Below, piece after piece: positions 26,800-36,446 of a stretch of 64,000 nucleotides of DNA. Origin of the DNA: Clostridia bacterium (lineage in GTDB: Bacteria; Bacillota; Clostridia; UMGS1810); the NCBI GenBank assembly GCA_017416845.1, contig JAFQBA010000023.1, positions 43,265 to 107,264 of the forward strand. The letters are read 5' to 3'. The position numbers were made by a program, and so were the translations under genes. Under the pieces are notes generated by a model that was not told where the DNA came from, searched no databases, and worked only from the letters and a program-made list of their open reading frames with translations. The number at the start of each line of letters is the position of its first letter. Positions within the stretch are counted from its first letter, which is position 1.

Positions 26800-28236
26800 T
26801 TGTTGAAACTTAATGAAATTACAAGTGTTTTGACAGACTGCAAAGTGTATGGTAGTGATGATTTTGAGATAAGCTCTGTTACCAATAATTCGCGTGAGTG
26901 TGTGTGCGGAAGTCTGTTTGTTGCAGTAAGGGGATTTCAGACTGACGGTCACAAATATATCCCGTCCGCTGTTGAAAACGGTGCATCAGCTGTCATATGC
27001 GAGGAGTATATGCCTGAAATATCATGCACTCAAATTGTTGTTGAAAACAGTCGCAGAAGTGAGGCTATTGCTGCTGCCGTGTTCTACGGCTTTCCAACGG
27101 AAAAATTCAAACTGATCGGTGTAACCGGTACAAACGGCAAAACAACGGTTACTTATCTTGTTAAGCATATACTGGAGTTTGCCGGATATAAAACAGCAAT
27201 AATCGGGACGAATCAGAACATGATTGGTGACGAGATATTTGACGCAGGCCGTACAACACCGGATTCTATCGAGCTTCAGGGATTGTTTTCTAAAATTGCT
27301 GAAGCAAAGGTTGACTATTGTATAATGGAAGTTTCGTCCCACGCTCTTGAACTTGACAGGGTATATGGATGCAGATATGCGGTGGGAGCTTTTACAAATT
27401 TGACGCAGGATCATCTTGATTTTCATAAAACTATGGATAATTATATGGCCGCAAAAGCAAAACTTTTTGAGATATCTGATGTTGCAGTTATCAATGTTGA
27501 TGATTCTTATGGTAGAATTATTGCAGAAAAATGCCCTTGTGAATGTGTTTCATATTCTGCAAAAGGGGAAGGTAATCTTAATTGCGATAATATAAGACTT
27601 ATGGAAAATGGTGTGAATTTTGAAGTATATTCAAGAGAATATTTCCTTGGTATTCCGGGAGAATTCTCTGTTTACAATGCCTTGTGTGCAATGGGAATCG
27701 CAGAAGCTTTGGAGGTAGATTCCGATTTGATTCAAACAGCGTTGAGAAGTGCTTCCGGTGTTAAAGGCAGAGCCGAAATTGTTCCGACAAACACAGAGTA
27801 TACAATTCTTATAGACTATGCTCATACTCCGGACGGCATCGAAAATATTCTCTCAGCAGTGAACGGCTTTTGTAAAGGCAGGGTAATAATTGTTTTCGGG
27901 TGCGGTGGAGACCGTGATAGTTCAAAGCGTCCTATAATGGGAGAAATAGCTGGCAAAATGGCGGATTTGTGTGTGGTGACAAGTGATAATCCGAGAACTG
28001 AAAATCCAATGAAAATAATCTCTATGGTAGAAGATGGTGTTAAAAAAAGCGGTGGGGAATATGTTGTTATTGAGAATCGCCGGGATGCTATAGAATATGC
28101 CATTAACATTGCCTGTAAAGGAGACTGCATTGTTCTTGCAGGGAAAGGACATGAGACTTATCAGATTTTAAATTCAGGCACCATTCATTTTGATGAAAGG
28201 GAAGTTGTAAAAGAAATTCTTTCAAAGAGAAGGTAA
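26800..28236 (+). CDS. murE: UDP-MurNAc-tripeptide synthetase, meso-DAP adding
   Basis: ATP-dependent Mur ligase of 478 residues that adds the third residue to UDP-MurNAc-L-Ala-D-Glu. It carries the P-loop GVTGTNGKTTV near residue 107, the carbamylated-lysine region and the DNPR motif in TSDNPRTENP near residue 396. DNPR marks meso-diaminopimelate specificity, so the wall should be DAP type. Two adjacent TTG codons (26800 and 26803) follow an AAAAGGAGA site and either may start the protein. It is followed 6 bp later by murF. Confidence 0.95.
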   Translation: MLKLNEITSVLTDCKVYGSDDFEISSVTNNSRECVCGSLFVAVRGFQTDGHKYIPSAVENGASAVICEEYMPEISCTQIVVENSRRSEAIAAAVFYGFPTEKFKLIGVTGTNGKTTVTYLVKHILEFAGYKTAIIGTNQNMIGDEIFDAGRTTPDSIELQGLFSKIAEAKVDYCIMEVSSHALELDRVYGCRYAVGAFTNLTQDHLDFHKTMDNYMAAKAKLFEISDVAVINVDDSYGRIIAEKCPCECVSYSAKGEGNLNCDNIRLMENGVNFEVYSREYFLGIPGEFSVYNALCAMGIAEALEVDSDLIQTALRSASGVKGRAEIVPTNTEYTILIDYAHTPDGIENILSAVNGFCKGRVIIVFGCGGDRDSSKRPIMGEIAGKMADLCVVTSDNPRTENPMKIISMVEDGVKKSGGEYVVIENRRDAIEYAINIACKGDCIVLAGKGHETYQILNSGTIHFDEREVVKEILSKRR

Positions 28237-28242
28237 TTAACA

Positions 28243-29601
28243 ATGATTTATGATATATTGCCAATGACAGCTGAAGAAATTGCAAAAGCGGTTGATGGCA
28301 GAATTATTTCGGGAAATCCCGGAACCAAAGTGTACGGTATAAGCACAGACAGCCGAACCGTGAATTTGTCTACACTTTTTATTCCGCTCAAAGGAGAACG
28401 CTTTGACGGACATTCTTTTTTAATCGATGTGTGTCAAAACGGAGTTGCCGGATATCTGTGTGAGAAAGGAAATAATGTTAATACGGATGGTTTTGCCATA
28501 GAGGTTGATGATACCTCAAAAGCTCTTCTTGACCTTGCATGTGCATACAGAAAAAGATTTTCTGTGAAACTTGTTGCTCTTACGGGAAGTGTAGGCAAAA
28601 CTACCACCAAGGAATTTCTTGCATCCGTAATATCAAAAAAATATAATGTCCATGCAACAAGGGGAAATTTTAACAATAATATAGGTGTTCCTCTTACACT
28701 TTTCGGACTCAGACCCGAACACGAGGTTGCTGTCATCGAAATGGGCATGAGCAATTTCGGTGAGATTGCAGTGCTTACAAAATGTGCAATTCCGGATATT
28801 TCGCTTATTACTAATATAGGGACATCGCACATTGAATATCTTGGTTCACGAGAAGGTATTTTAAAAGCCAAATCCGAAATATTTGAAGGTATGTCTTCAG
28901 AGGGACAGACTGTTCTTAACGGTGATGACGAATACCTTATAACCTTAAAGAATAAACTCAACCTCAGCGAAATAACCTATGTTGGAATAAACAACACCGA
29001 TTGTGAATATATTGCATATGATATTGATTCTTGTGAAGATGGATGTAACTTTAAATGTGGGGGCAGAAGCTATCATATAAACTTACCCGGAATCCACAAT
29101 GTATATAATGCTCTGTGTGCAATTGCCGTAGGTGAAATGCTTGATATGTCATACGAAGAGATTTATTCCGGACTCGACGAATATCGCTCAACAGGCATAA
29201 GACAAAACATTATTTCGACAAACGGATACAAAATAATCAACGATTGTTACAATGCCAGTCCGCAATCAGATATTGCGGCTCTCGGTGTTCTTTCCACGGT
29301 AAGTGCAAAAAGACGCATTGCAGTTTTGGGTGATATTGGTGAATTGGGGAAAATGGGTGAAGAGCTTCACCGTAATGTCGGAAAAGAATTTAACAAATCC
29401 GTGTGTGATACTCTTATAACAGTAGGCCCGCTTTCAAGATTTATCGCCGCAGAGGCTGTTGATAAGGAAGTATACAGTTTTGACTCTGTTGATGAAACTA
29501 TAGAGTTTTTAAAGAGCTATTTAAAAAACGATGATGCAGTACTTGTTAAAGCTTCCAGGTTTATGAAGTTTGAAAAAATATCGGAAGCTATAATCGGATA
29601 A
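28243..29601 (+). CDS. murF: UDP-MurNAc-tripeptide-D-Ala-D-Ala ligase
   Basis: Mur ligase of 452 residues that adds D-alanyl-D-alanine to complete the UDP-MurNAc-pentapeptide. It shows the P-loop ALTGSVGKTTTKEF near residue 107, the NFNNNIGVPLTL loop near residue 144, the EMGMSNFGEI motif near residue 166 and the INDCYNASPQS stretch near residue 330 typical of MurF. ATG 28243 follows an AGAAGG site. It lies between murE and mraY, as in most dcw clusters. Confidence 0.96.
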   Translation: MIYDILPMTAEEIAKAVDGRIISGNPGTKVYGISTDSRTVNLSTLFIPLKGERFDGHSFLIDVCQNGVAGYLCEKGNNVNTDGFAIEVDDTSKALLDLACAYRKRFSVKLVALTGSVGKTTTKEFLASVISKKYNVHATRGNFNNNIGVPLTLFGLRPEHEVAVIEMGMSNFGEIAVLTKCAIPDISLITNIGTSHIEYLGSREGILKAKSEIFEGMSSEGQTVLNGDDEYLITLKNKLNLSEITYVGINNTDCEYIAYDIDSCEDGCNFKCGGRSYHINLPGIHNVYNALCAIAVGEMLDMSYEEIYSGLDEYRSTGIRQNIISTNGYKIINDCYNASPQSDIAALGVLSTVSAKRRIAVLGDIGELGKMGEELHRNVGKEFNKSVCDTLITVGPLSRFIAAEAVDKEVYSFDSVDETIEFLKSYLKNDDAVLVKASRFMKFEKISEAIIG

Positions 29602-29617
29602 AATTGAGGTGACAAAA

Positions 29618-30580
29618 ATGACAGAAGAAATACTTATATCCGGTGCAATTGCATTTGTAATTGCGGCAATTTGCGGGCCGATTTTGATTCCGGTTTTCCG
29701 AAGACTCAAATTTGGTCAGCAAATAAGAGAAGAGGGACCAAGCTGGCATCAGAAAAAAAGCGGTACTCCCCCTATGGGCGGATTCATATTCATGATTCCG
29801 ATTCTTATTTGCACTCTTTTGTTTGCAAGAACAACCCTTACCGTAAGTTTAGTTTTGTTTGCATTAAGCTTTGGTATAGTCGGTTTTGTTGATGATTATA
29901 TAAAAGTTGTAAAAAAACGTAATCTCGGGCTAAGTGCAAAACATAAGTTCTTGTTGCAGTTGCTGTTTTCGGTAGTTTTTATATGCGTGAGCCTTTATGC
30001 ATTTGAACTTATTGATACTAAAATATTTATTCCCTTTGCCAAAACAGAGGTTGATGCGGGATATATATATATACCCCTTGCGTTGTTCGTGCTTCTTGGC
30101 ACAACAAACAGTGTCAATCTTACAGATGGATTGGACGGACTTGCAGCATCGGTTACATTTGTGGTATGCATTTTCTTTGGATGTCTGTCTTATTCTATGA
30201 AGTTATATGATGTGACAGTAGTAAATGCAATATCAGCAGCGTCATTGCTTGGCTTTTTGCTTTTCAATCATTATCCGGCAAAAGTATTCATGGGCGATAC
30301 AGGTTCCCTTTTTCTTGGTGGACTTGTATGTTCAAATGCCTTGCTTCTTAAAAATCCGCTCATACTGATTGTTGCCGGTGGAGTTTATGTTGTTGAAACT
30401 TTGTCTGTAATATTGCAGGTTGCATATTTTAAGAAAACCGGTAAAAGAATATTTAAAATGAGTCCCATTCATCATCACTTTGAAATGTGTGGTTGGAGTG
30501 AATGGCGTATAGTTATTACTGCAATTGTTGCTACAGTGCTTCTTTCGCTGGCAGCATATTATGCATGTGTAGCATTATAA
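29618..30580 (+). CDS. mraY: Phospho-MurNAc-pentapeptide transferase
   Basis: Membrane enzyme of 320 residues with about ten spans that transfers phospho-MurNAc-pentapeptide to undecaprenyl phosphate, giving lipid I. Key motifs are the DDY pair near residue 91, NLTDGLDGLA near residue 168, FMGDTGSLFLGG near residue 223 and the HHHFE loop near residue 286. Start taken as ATG 29618, behind GAGGTGA; a GTG three codons earlier overlaps that site. In most clusters murD follows mraY, but here ftsW follows directly. Confidence 0.95.
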   Translation: MTEEILISGAIAFVIAAICGPILIPVFRRLKFGQQIREEGPSWHQKKSGTPPMGGFIFMIPILICTLLFARTTLTVSLVLFALSFGIVGFVDDYIKVVKKRNLGLSAKHKFLLQLLFSVVFICVSLYAFELIDTKIFIPFAKTEVDAGYIYIPLALFVLLGTTNSVNLTDGLDGLAASVTFVVCIFFGCLSYSMKLYDVTVVNAISAASLLGFLLFNHYPAKVFMGDTGSLFLGGLVCSNALLLKNPLILIVAGGVYVVETLSVILQVAYFKKTGKRIFKMSPIHHHFEMCGWSEWRIVITAIVATVLLSLAAYYACVAL

Positions 30581-30602
30581 TATAAGCTTGGAGGAAAAGA
30601 AA

Positions 30603-31721
30603 TTGGCAAACAGGCAAAAGGTAATAAAATTAGGCTCTGCCAAAAAAATGGATTATTCTTTTTTGGTTATTGTGCTTATGCTTCTTTGCTATGGGCTGAT
30701 TATGGTATTCAGTGCAAGCAGTGCATCTGCGCATTATGAGTATGGAGATGCATATTATTTTATAAAGAGACAGTTTGCTTGGGCAATTATAGGTCTTGGA
30801 ATAATGCTGATTGTTTCAAGAATTTCATACAAAACCATATATAAGTATTCTATTCATCTGATGCTTGCCAGCATAATTTTACTTATTCTTGTTCCATTGA
30901 TTGGTATTGAGGTTAAGGGAGCGAAACGTTGGATTGGATTTGGTTTTTTCAGTTTCCAGCCTTCGGAGCTTGCAAAATTTGCCATAATTGTCTTTTTGGC
31001 AAGAAGTGTAAGTGTTAATAATGATGCTTTAAAAACATTTTCAAAAGGATTTTTGCCATATGTTTTTATAATCGGACTTGTGGCCGCACTTGTTTTTATC
31101 GAACCGCATCTCAGTGGAGCCATAGTCGTGGCGGCGACAGGGTTTATTGTTCTTTGGGCTGCCGGAGCAAAAATGTCACATTTTGCCGCAATTGGTGGAC
31201 CGGCACTTGCTGTTGCAGTTGTGGCTATGGTAAGTGCGCCATATCGTATGGCGCGAGTGACAGCGTTTTTTGATCCGTTTAAAGACAGTAGCGGAACAGG
31301 ATTTCAGATTGTACAGTCTTTATATGCTATCGGTAGTGGCGGTTTCTTCGGAGTGGGGCTTGGTCAAAGCAGACAAAAGCACTTATTTCTTCCGGAGCCG
31401 CAGAATGATTTTATTTTTTCTGTAATATGTGAGGAACTCGGCTTTGTGGGTGCGGCACTTGTAGTTGTGCTTTTCGTGTTTCTTATGTGGAAAGGTATAA
31501 AAATTGCTTCAAACGCTCCGGATAAGTTTTCAAAACTTCTCGTAATAGGAATAATGGGACTTATAGCAGTTCAGGTAATAATTAACATAGCAGTTGTAAC
31601 TTCGTCTATTCCGGCAACCGGAATGCCCTTGCCGTTTTTTAGTTACGGAGGAACTTCGCTTGTGTTTATTCTTGCTGAAATGGGAGTTGTACTTTCGGTT
31701 TCAAGAGAATGTGAGCTTTAG
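30603..31721 (+). CDS. ftsW: Septal peptidoglycan polymerase FtsW (SEDS family)
   Basis: SEDS glycosyltransferase of 372 residues with about ten spans that polymerises lipid II at the septum with the class B PBP. Characteristic stretches are MVFSASSASA near residue 38, GAKRWIGFGFFSFQPSELAK near residue 103, and the PFFSYGGTS motif near residue 343. Start set at TTG 30603, 8 bases after GGAGG; TTG 30588 lies before that site. It directly follows mraY, so murD is missing from its usual place. Confidence 0.95.
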   Translation: MANRQKVIKLGSAKKMDYSFLVIVLMLLCYGLIMVFSASSASAHYEYGDAYYFIKRQFAWAIIGLGIMLIVSRISYKTIYKYSIHLMLASIILLILVPLIGIEVKGAKRWIGFGFFSFQPSELAKFAIIVFLARSVSVNNDALKTFSKGFLPYVFIIGLVAALVFIEPHLSGAIVVAATGFIVLWAAGAKMSHFAAIGGPALAVAVVAMVSAPYRMARVTAFFDPFKDSSGTGFQIVQSLYAIGSGGFFGVGLGQSRQKHLFLPEPQNDFIFSVICEELGFVGAALVVVLFVFLMWKGIKIASNAPDKFSKLLVIGIMGLIAVQVIINIAVVTSSIPATGMPLPFFSYGGTSLVFILAEMGVVLSVSRECEL

Positions 31722-31757
31722 TGTAGTTTTATAAATTATATTCACGGAGTGAGCTTT

Positions 31758-32855
31758 ATGAGAATTCTTCTTGCCGGCGGCGGAACCGCCGGACATATTA
31801 ATCCGGCAGTTGCAATAGCTGATTACGCATGCAAAAAAGATAATAATACCGAAATATTGTTTATTGGCACCGAAAAGGGTATGGAGAGTACTTTGGTGCC
31901 TGAGTCAGGATATGATATAAAATTTGTTAAAGTGCAGGGATTATCTAAAAAACTTACGGTTGAGAATATGAAATCTCTCTGGTACATGATTACAGCGAAG
32001 AAAAGATGCAAAAAAATTATAAGAGAGTTTAAGCCGGATATTGTTATCGGAACCGGAGGATATGTTTGTGCACCTGCTGTAATGGCGGCAAACAGCCTGG
32101 GTATTCCCACCTTGATACACGAACAAAATGTTTTTCCCGGAAGTGCAGTAAAGCTTTTATCAAAAAAATCATCAGTTACAGCCATAAGCTTTGAGGATAG
32201 CCGAAAACATCTTGATGAAGCAAAAGAAATTATATTTTCCGGGAATCCCATAAGACCCGAGATGCTTTCGTGTGACAGAAAAAAAGCGAGAGAGGGTTTT
32301 GGGCTGATTGATGAAAAACTTATTATGATATTTGGCGGAAGCCTTGGAGCAAATGCCATAAATTCTGTTGCACTTGATTATGTGCAGGGAATAGATGATA
32401 AAAATATCAAGGTGCTTTTTGGTACCGGTAATCGGAATTACGAGGAGATCATTACGTCAGAAGCAGGAAAAAGAGCGCTGAAGAATAAAAACGTAAGTAT
32501 AGTTGCGTATATTCACAATATGAATGAAGCTATGAATGCTGCTGATGTGGTAGTGTGTCGTTCGGGAGCTATAACCGTGTCGGAACTTTGTGCTCTTGGA
32601 AAACCATCCATACTTATTCCTTCACCGAATGTTACGAACAATCATCAGGAATATAACGCAAGAGCTCTTTCTGATAAGGGGGCGGCTATTACTATTCTCG
32701 AAAAAGATTTTTCTGCAGAAAGTTTGCGAGAGGCACTTGATTCACTATTGAATAATAGTGATGCGATTGAAAACATGAGCAAAAAAGCAATAGAACTGAG
32801 TAGTGTTAATGCTCTTGATATAATATATAAGAAAATTACAGAGCTTGTTATGTGA
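31758..32855 (+). CDS. murG: Lipid II synthase MurG
   Basis: GT-B glycosyltransferase of 365 residues at the inner membrane face that adds GlcNAc to lipid I. The N-terminal LLAGGGTAGHINPA loop (residues 4-17), GTGGYVCAPAV near residue 97, the EQNVFPG loop near residue 122 and the C-terminal SGAITVSEL and NHQEYNA motifs are present. ATG 31758 is chosen; GTG 31749 overlaps the CGGAGTGA ribosome site. A terminator follows. Confidence 0.96.
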   Translation: MRILLAGGGTAGHINPAVAIADYACKKDNNTEILFIGTEKGMESTLVPESGYDIKFVKVQGLSKKLTVENMKSLWYMITAKKRCKKIIREFKPDIVIGTGGYVCAPAVMAANSLGIPTLIHEQNVFPGSAVKLLSKKSSVTAISFEDSRKHLDEAKEIIFSGNPIRPEMLSCDRKKAREGFGLIDEKLIMIFGGSLGANAINSVALDYVQGIDDKNIKVLFGTGNRNYEEIITSEAGKRALKNKNVSIVAYIHNMNEAMNAADVVVCRSGAITVSELCALGKPSILIPSPNVTNNHQEYNARALSDKGAAITILEKDFSAESLREALDSLLNNSDAIENMSKKAIELSSVNALDIIYKKITELVM

Positions 32856-32881
32856 ATTTATGAAGCATATGATAAATCCAT

Positions 32882-32946
32882 GTAAGCTCCGCAACTCCTA
32901 TTAACCGGTCTAAAACTTCCTACCTCTGCGGAGCTTACGTTTTTTT
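32882..32946 (+). terminator. Terminator between murG and the second murA
   Basis: GTAAGCTCCGCA (32882-32893) pairs exactly with TGCGGAGCTTAC (32927-32938), followed by GTTTTTTT. The 33-base loop is unusually long for a terminator. Confidence 0.82.
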
Positions 32947-33015
32947 ATAAATCAGTGACACAAACCCGATTATCAGCATAAGATAAAGCATATTATCCTA
33001 TGTGGGGGTGGGGTT

Positions 33016-34269
33016 GTGAACTGTTATAAAATTGAAGGCGGAAGACCGCTGTTTGGGACGGTTGACATACATGGCTCAAAAAATGCGGCTCTGCCCATAT
33101 TGGTTGCCACTGTAATAAACGGTGGTAAGAGTGTAATACATAACTGTCCCGAATTATCTGATGTTGAAAGTATAATCGATATTCTGAAATTACTTGGGTG
33201 TAAGGTTTTGCGCGAAAAATCGGATGTTTATGTTGATTCTTCGGGATTCAGATACCGTGATATTCCACTTTGTGAAATGAAACGTACAAGAAGCTCCACA
33301 ATGTTCGCCGGAGCTTTGCTTGCCAGATGTCGCAAAGCATTTATTGCCGGGAGCGGTGGATGTTGCATAGGTAAAAGACCAATAGATATCCATCTTAAGG
33401 CATTTCAATGTATGGGTGTCGATATATGCAGCTCTGTTGCCGGTGTTGAGTGCATGTTGCGTCATCCCAAACCGGGAAAGATAATGCTTGATTTTCCGTC
33501 GGTAGGTGCAACTGAAAATATAATGTTGCTTGCTTCTTCATTAAAAGGAAAAACGCATATAATAAATGCTGCCCGTGAACCCGAAATAGTCAATTTGGCG
33601 GATTACCTGCGTTCAACGGGAGTAAAAATCAACGGAGACGGAACAGGAACTATAACCATTGAAGGGACATATTGCCCTCGGGATGGGAAAGTAACTGTCA
33701 TGCCCGATCGTATAGTTGCAGCAACTTATATGTCGGCTGTTGCGAGTGCGGGAGGCAAAGTCTGTATGTGCGGTATAAATCCGCGATATCTTTCTTCTGT
33801 TATTGCACATTACAGGAAAATGGGTTTGGAAATCACATGCAGAATTGATTCTTTTGAGGTTGCAAGGGTTCGCAGATGTGCCAATGTTCCCTATATATCA
33901 ACAGCACCATATCCGGGATTTCCAACTGACTGTCAGCCGCTTGCAATTTCTGTAATGGCACTTTCTGAAAACAAGGGGACTGTCTGCGAAAGAATATTTG
34001 AAAATCGTTTTTCTCACTGCATACAACTTTCTAAAATGGGAGCGAACATAGATATTCACGGAAGAAACATTACTGTAAGAGGAGTTCCTTTCCTCAGAGG
34101 ATGTAATCTTGTTGCAAGCGATTTGAGATGCGGTGCGGCACTTGCAGTGGCTGCACTTGGTGCGCATGGTACATCGTATATTTACGGAGTAGAGTATATT
34201 GACAGAGGGTATGAGGATTTGTGCAGAGATTTATATATTCTCGGTGCACAAATAGAGAGGATTGAATAA
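33016..34269 (+). CDS. murA: UDP-GlcNAc 1-carboxyvinyltransferase (second copy)
   Basis: A second MurA-family enolpyruvyl transferase, 417 residues. It has the family start IEGGRPLFGTVDIHGSKNAAL and the catalytic loop GSGGCCIGKRPIDIHLK with Cys116 at the active position and a second Cys at 117, plus PYPGFPTDCQP near residue 300. It is clearly diverged from the copy at 15854, so this is not a recent duplication. Start is GTG 33016 behind a G-rich site. It lies where murC or murB often sit and is followed 2 bp later by ftsQ. Activity is likely but unproven. Confidence 0.9.
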   Translation: MNCYKIEGGRPLFGTVDIHGSKNAALPILVATVINGGKSVIHNCPELSDVESIIDILKLLGCKVLREKSDVYVDSSGFRYRDIPLCEMKRTRSSTMFAGALLARCRKAFIAGSGGCCIGKRPIDIHLKAFQCMGVDICSSVAGVECMLRHPKPGKIMLDFPSVGATENIMLLASSLKGKTHIINAAREPEIVNLADYLRSTGVKINGDGTGTITIEGTYCPRDGKVTVMPDRIVAATYMSAVASAGGKVCMCGINPRYLSSVIAHYRKMGLEITCRIDSFEVARVRRCANVPYISTAPYPGFPTDCQPLAISVMALSENKGTVCERIFENRFSHCIQLSKMGANIDIHGRNITVRGVPFLRGCNLVASDLRCGAALAVAALGAHGTSYIYGVEYIDRGYEDLCRDLYILGAQIERIE

Positions 34270-34271
34270 AA

Positions 34272-35165
34272 ATGACTGATAACAACGGAAATAATTATAA
34301 TAAGGCAAGGGGTTACAAATCATCTCTCAGGCGTTCAAAGATAGCCGGCATATTATGTCTTATTGTTATTGCAGTAATGTTATTTCTCATCTCTCCGGTT
34401 TTTGATGTGGAAAAGATAGTTGTGGAAGGTAATTCCATAAATGATGATGCAAAAATATTGGGAGTTGCAAACATTGAAAAAGGAACAAATATTTTTGCGC
34501 TTGATGTTGCGGGAATAAAAAGCAGTGTTATGAAGCTTGAATATGTAGCTTCAGTATATGTAGAACGATCGCTTCCCTCCACGGTTACCATACATGTCAG
34601 TGAAAAAGATATATGTGCATATATTCCCATAGGAGATAAAAAGGCAGCACCAAAACCGGCAATGCCTCCTGCGGAAAACGAATCAGATTCTTCTGCGGAT
34701 TCTGATGCAACAGTTTCAGAAAGTGTTTCATATGATTTGTGGGATAAATATGTATGTATAGATGAAAAAGGAAGGATTATTGCTTTTGCTGATGCTTTAA
34801 GTGACCCGGCACCTGTTATTACCGGAATTGAGATATCTGACAGTGAAAAAGGACAGTATATAAAAATTAAAGATGAGTCCCATGCCAAGACGATATCTGA
34901 TTTGATATGCCGAATGCTCGCCGAAATGAAAAAACAGGGTGTTATTGTGCACATAAGTGAGATAGATTTAAGCGAACTGAACAATATTCGCCTGATGCTT
35001 AATACGGATACATTGGTTAATATGGGTGAGGATGGTGATGAAGATGGTGATAACATAGAATATAAAATCGCTTTCCTTGAAGCAATCATTGATCAACCGA
35101 GACAAAAAGGCGGAGTTATTGAGCTTTCCGATACTGATAATGTTACGGAAAGAATGTCACGCTGA
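34272..35165 (+). CDS. ftsQ: Cell division protein FtsQ/DivIB
   Basis: Bitopic divisome protein of 297 residues. After a basic cytoplasmic stretch comes one membrane span near residues 26-45 (AGILCLIVIAVMLFLI), then a POTRA domain (VEKIVVEGNSINDDAKIL through VTIHVSEKDICAYIPI, residues 47-117) and a beta domain. It bridges FtsL/DivIC and FtsW-PBP. A Ser/Asp/Glu-rich insert (residues 130-155) interrupts the beta domain, which is longer than usual here. It is 2 bp after murA and 158 bp before ftsZ; no ftsA lies between. Confidence 0.88.
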   Translation: MTDNNGNNYNKARGYKSSLRRSKIAGILCLIVIAVMLFLISPVFDVEKIVVEGNSINDDAKILGVANIEKGTNIFALDVAGIKSSVMKLEYVASVYVERSLPSTVTIHVSEKDICAYIPIGDKKAAPKPAMPPAENESDSSADSDATVSESVSYDLWDKYVCIDEKGRIIAFADALSDPAPVITGIEISDSEKGQYIKIKDESHAKTISDLICRMLAEMKKQGVIVHISEIDLSELNNIRLMLNTDTLVNMGEDGDEDGDNIEYKIAFLEAIIDQPRQKGGVIELSDTDNVTERMSR

Positions 35166-35281
35166 TGAATATCTCAAGCGCATTAAACACGGCATAATGT
35201 CTATTGTATGACTGCAAAATTGTAGAATTTGTACAAAATTAAAAAAAGATTTAAAAAACTATAGCATTCTTAAAAAAACTA

Positions 35282-35290
35282 TGATATAAT
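35282..35290 (+). promoter_or_regulatory. Extended -10 promoter of ftsZ
   Basis: TGATATAAT at 35282-35290 gives an extended -10 element (TG-N-TATAAT) with no good -35 box, about 34 bp before the ftsZ start. The ftsQ-ftsZ gap (158 bp) otherwise shows nothing. Confidence 0.65.
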
Positions 35291-35323
35291 TAATCATTAC
35301 TATGGGTTAGAGGAGGAAAAACC

Positions 35324-36382
35324 ATGTTAGAATTTGATAACGAAAGAGAAATTGTTGGAGCCAACATGAAGGTTGTCGGTGTTGGCGGTGGCGGAAATAA
35401 CGCTCTTGACCGCATGATTGACGATGGACTTTCAGGCGTTGAGTTTATAGCAGTAAATACAGATAAACAAGTCCTTTTTGGCGAAAATGCGTCAAAGGCA
35501 AACGGAAAGATTCAAATTGGTGAAAAACTTACAAGAGGTCTTGGTGCAGGTGCTAATCCTGAAATTGGTCAGAAAGCTGCAGAAGAGAGCCGTGACGAAA
35601 TCAAACAGGCTATAGCAGATGCAAACATGGTATTTGTTACAGCCGGTATGGGTGGAGGAACCGGAACCGGAGCTGCTCCAATTGTTGCATCAATAGCAAA
35701 AGAAATGGGCATACTCACCGTTGGTGTTGTTACCAAACCATTTGCTTTTGAAGGAAAGCAAAGAATGGAACGTGCTGAAAAGGGAATCGAAGTTCTCAAA
35801 GATTGTGTTGATGCTCTTGTTGTAATTCCCAATAACAAACTTCTTGACATATGCGACAGAAAAACATCTATGAAAGATGCATTTAAAATGGCTGATAAAA
35901 TCCTCAGCCAGGGTGTAAAAGGTATATCCGATCTTATCACCAGCCCGGGATATATTAACCTTGACTTTGCTGATATTTCATCAGTAATGAGAAATACCGG
36001 CGTTGCTCATATGGGTATTGGTCGCGGTAGTGGTGACAACAGAGCTGAAGATGCTGTAAAGGATGCTATTTACAGTCCGCTTCTTGAAACAACAATTGAT
36101 GGTGCAAAGAAAGTTGTCCTCAATGTTGCAGGTTCCAGCGATCTCGGTCTTATGGAAATCGAACAAGCTTCCGAACTTGTACATCAGCTTGTTGATCCTG
36201 ATGCAAATATCATCTTTGGTACATCTATTGATGAATCTCTCGGGGATGAAATTGTTATCACTGTTGTTGCAACCGGATTTGAAGATACAAAAGCTCCGGC
36301 TAATGATGCTGCTGATGTTCTCACCGACAGTTATGCAGATGTCGGCGGTTTTGAGATACCCGATTTTCTTAACAGAAGATAA
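35324..36382 (+). CDS. ftsZ: Cell division protein FtsZ
   Basis: Tubulin-like GTPase of 352 residues that forms the cytokinetic ring. It shows the [14 protein letters not shown] nucleotide loop near residues 20-33, the [10 protein letters not shown] signature near residue 108 and the T7 loop with NLDFADI near residue 208. The C-terminal linker is short (about 25 residues) and ends in the conserved peptide IPDFLNRR, which binds FtsA, SepF or similar anchors. The ATG is 8 bases after AGGAGG. With no ftsA in the cluster, SepF or an FtsA encoded elsewhere must anchor it. Confidence 0.98.
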   Translation: MLEFDNEREIVGANMKVVGVGGGGNNALDRMIDDGLSGVEFIAVNTDKQVLFGENASKANGKIQIGEKLTRGLGAGANPEIGQKAAEESRDEIKQAIADANMVFVTAGMGGGTGTGAAPIVASIAKEMGILTVGVVTKPFAFEGKQRMERAEKGIEVLKDCVDALVVIPNNKLLDICDRKTSMKDAFKMADKILSQGVKGISDLITSPGYINLDFADISSVMRNTGVAHMGIGRGSGDNRAEDAVKDAIYSPLLETTIDGAKKVVLNVAGSSDLGLMEIEQASELVHQLVDPDANIIFGTSIDESLGDEIVITVVATGFEDTKAPANDAADVLTDSYADVGGFEIPDFLNRR

Positions 36383-36392
36383 TAATATTTTT

Positions 36393-36428
36393 CAAATATG
36401 CTGTATGTATCATACAGCATATTTGTTT
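36393..36428 (+). terminator. Intrinsic terminator after ftsZ
   Basis: A 15-bp perfect stem (36393-36407 with 36411-36425) with a 3-base loop, followed by TTT. Confidence 0.85.
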
Positions 36429-36446
36429 ACTATTGGAGGCTAAATT

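Noticed and set aside
34313..35089. A 258-codon open frame on the minus strand across ftsQ
   Set aside because: It is antisense to a recognised division gene, is Ser/Ile-rich low-quality sequence and lacks a ribosome site.
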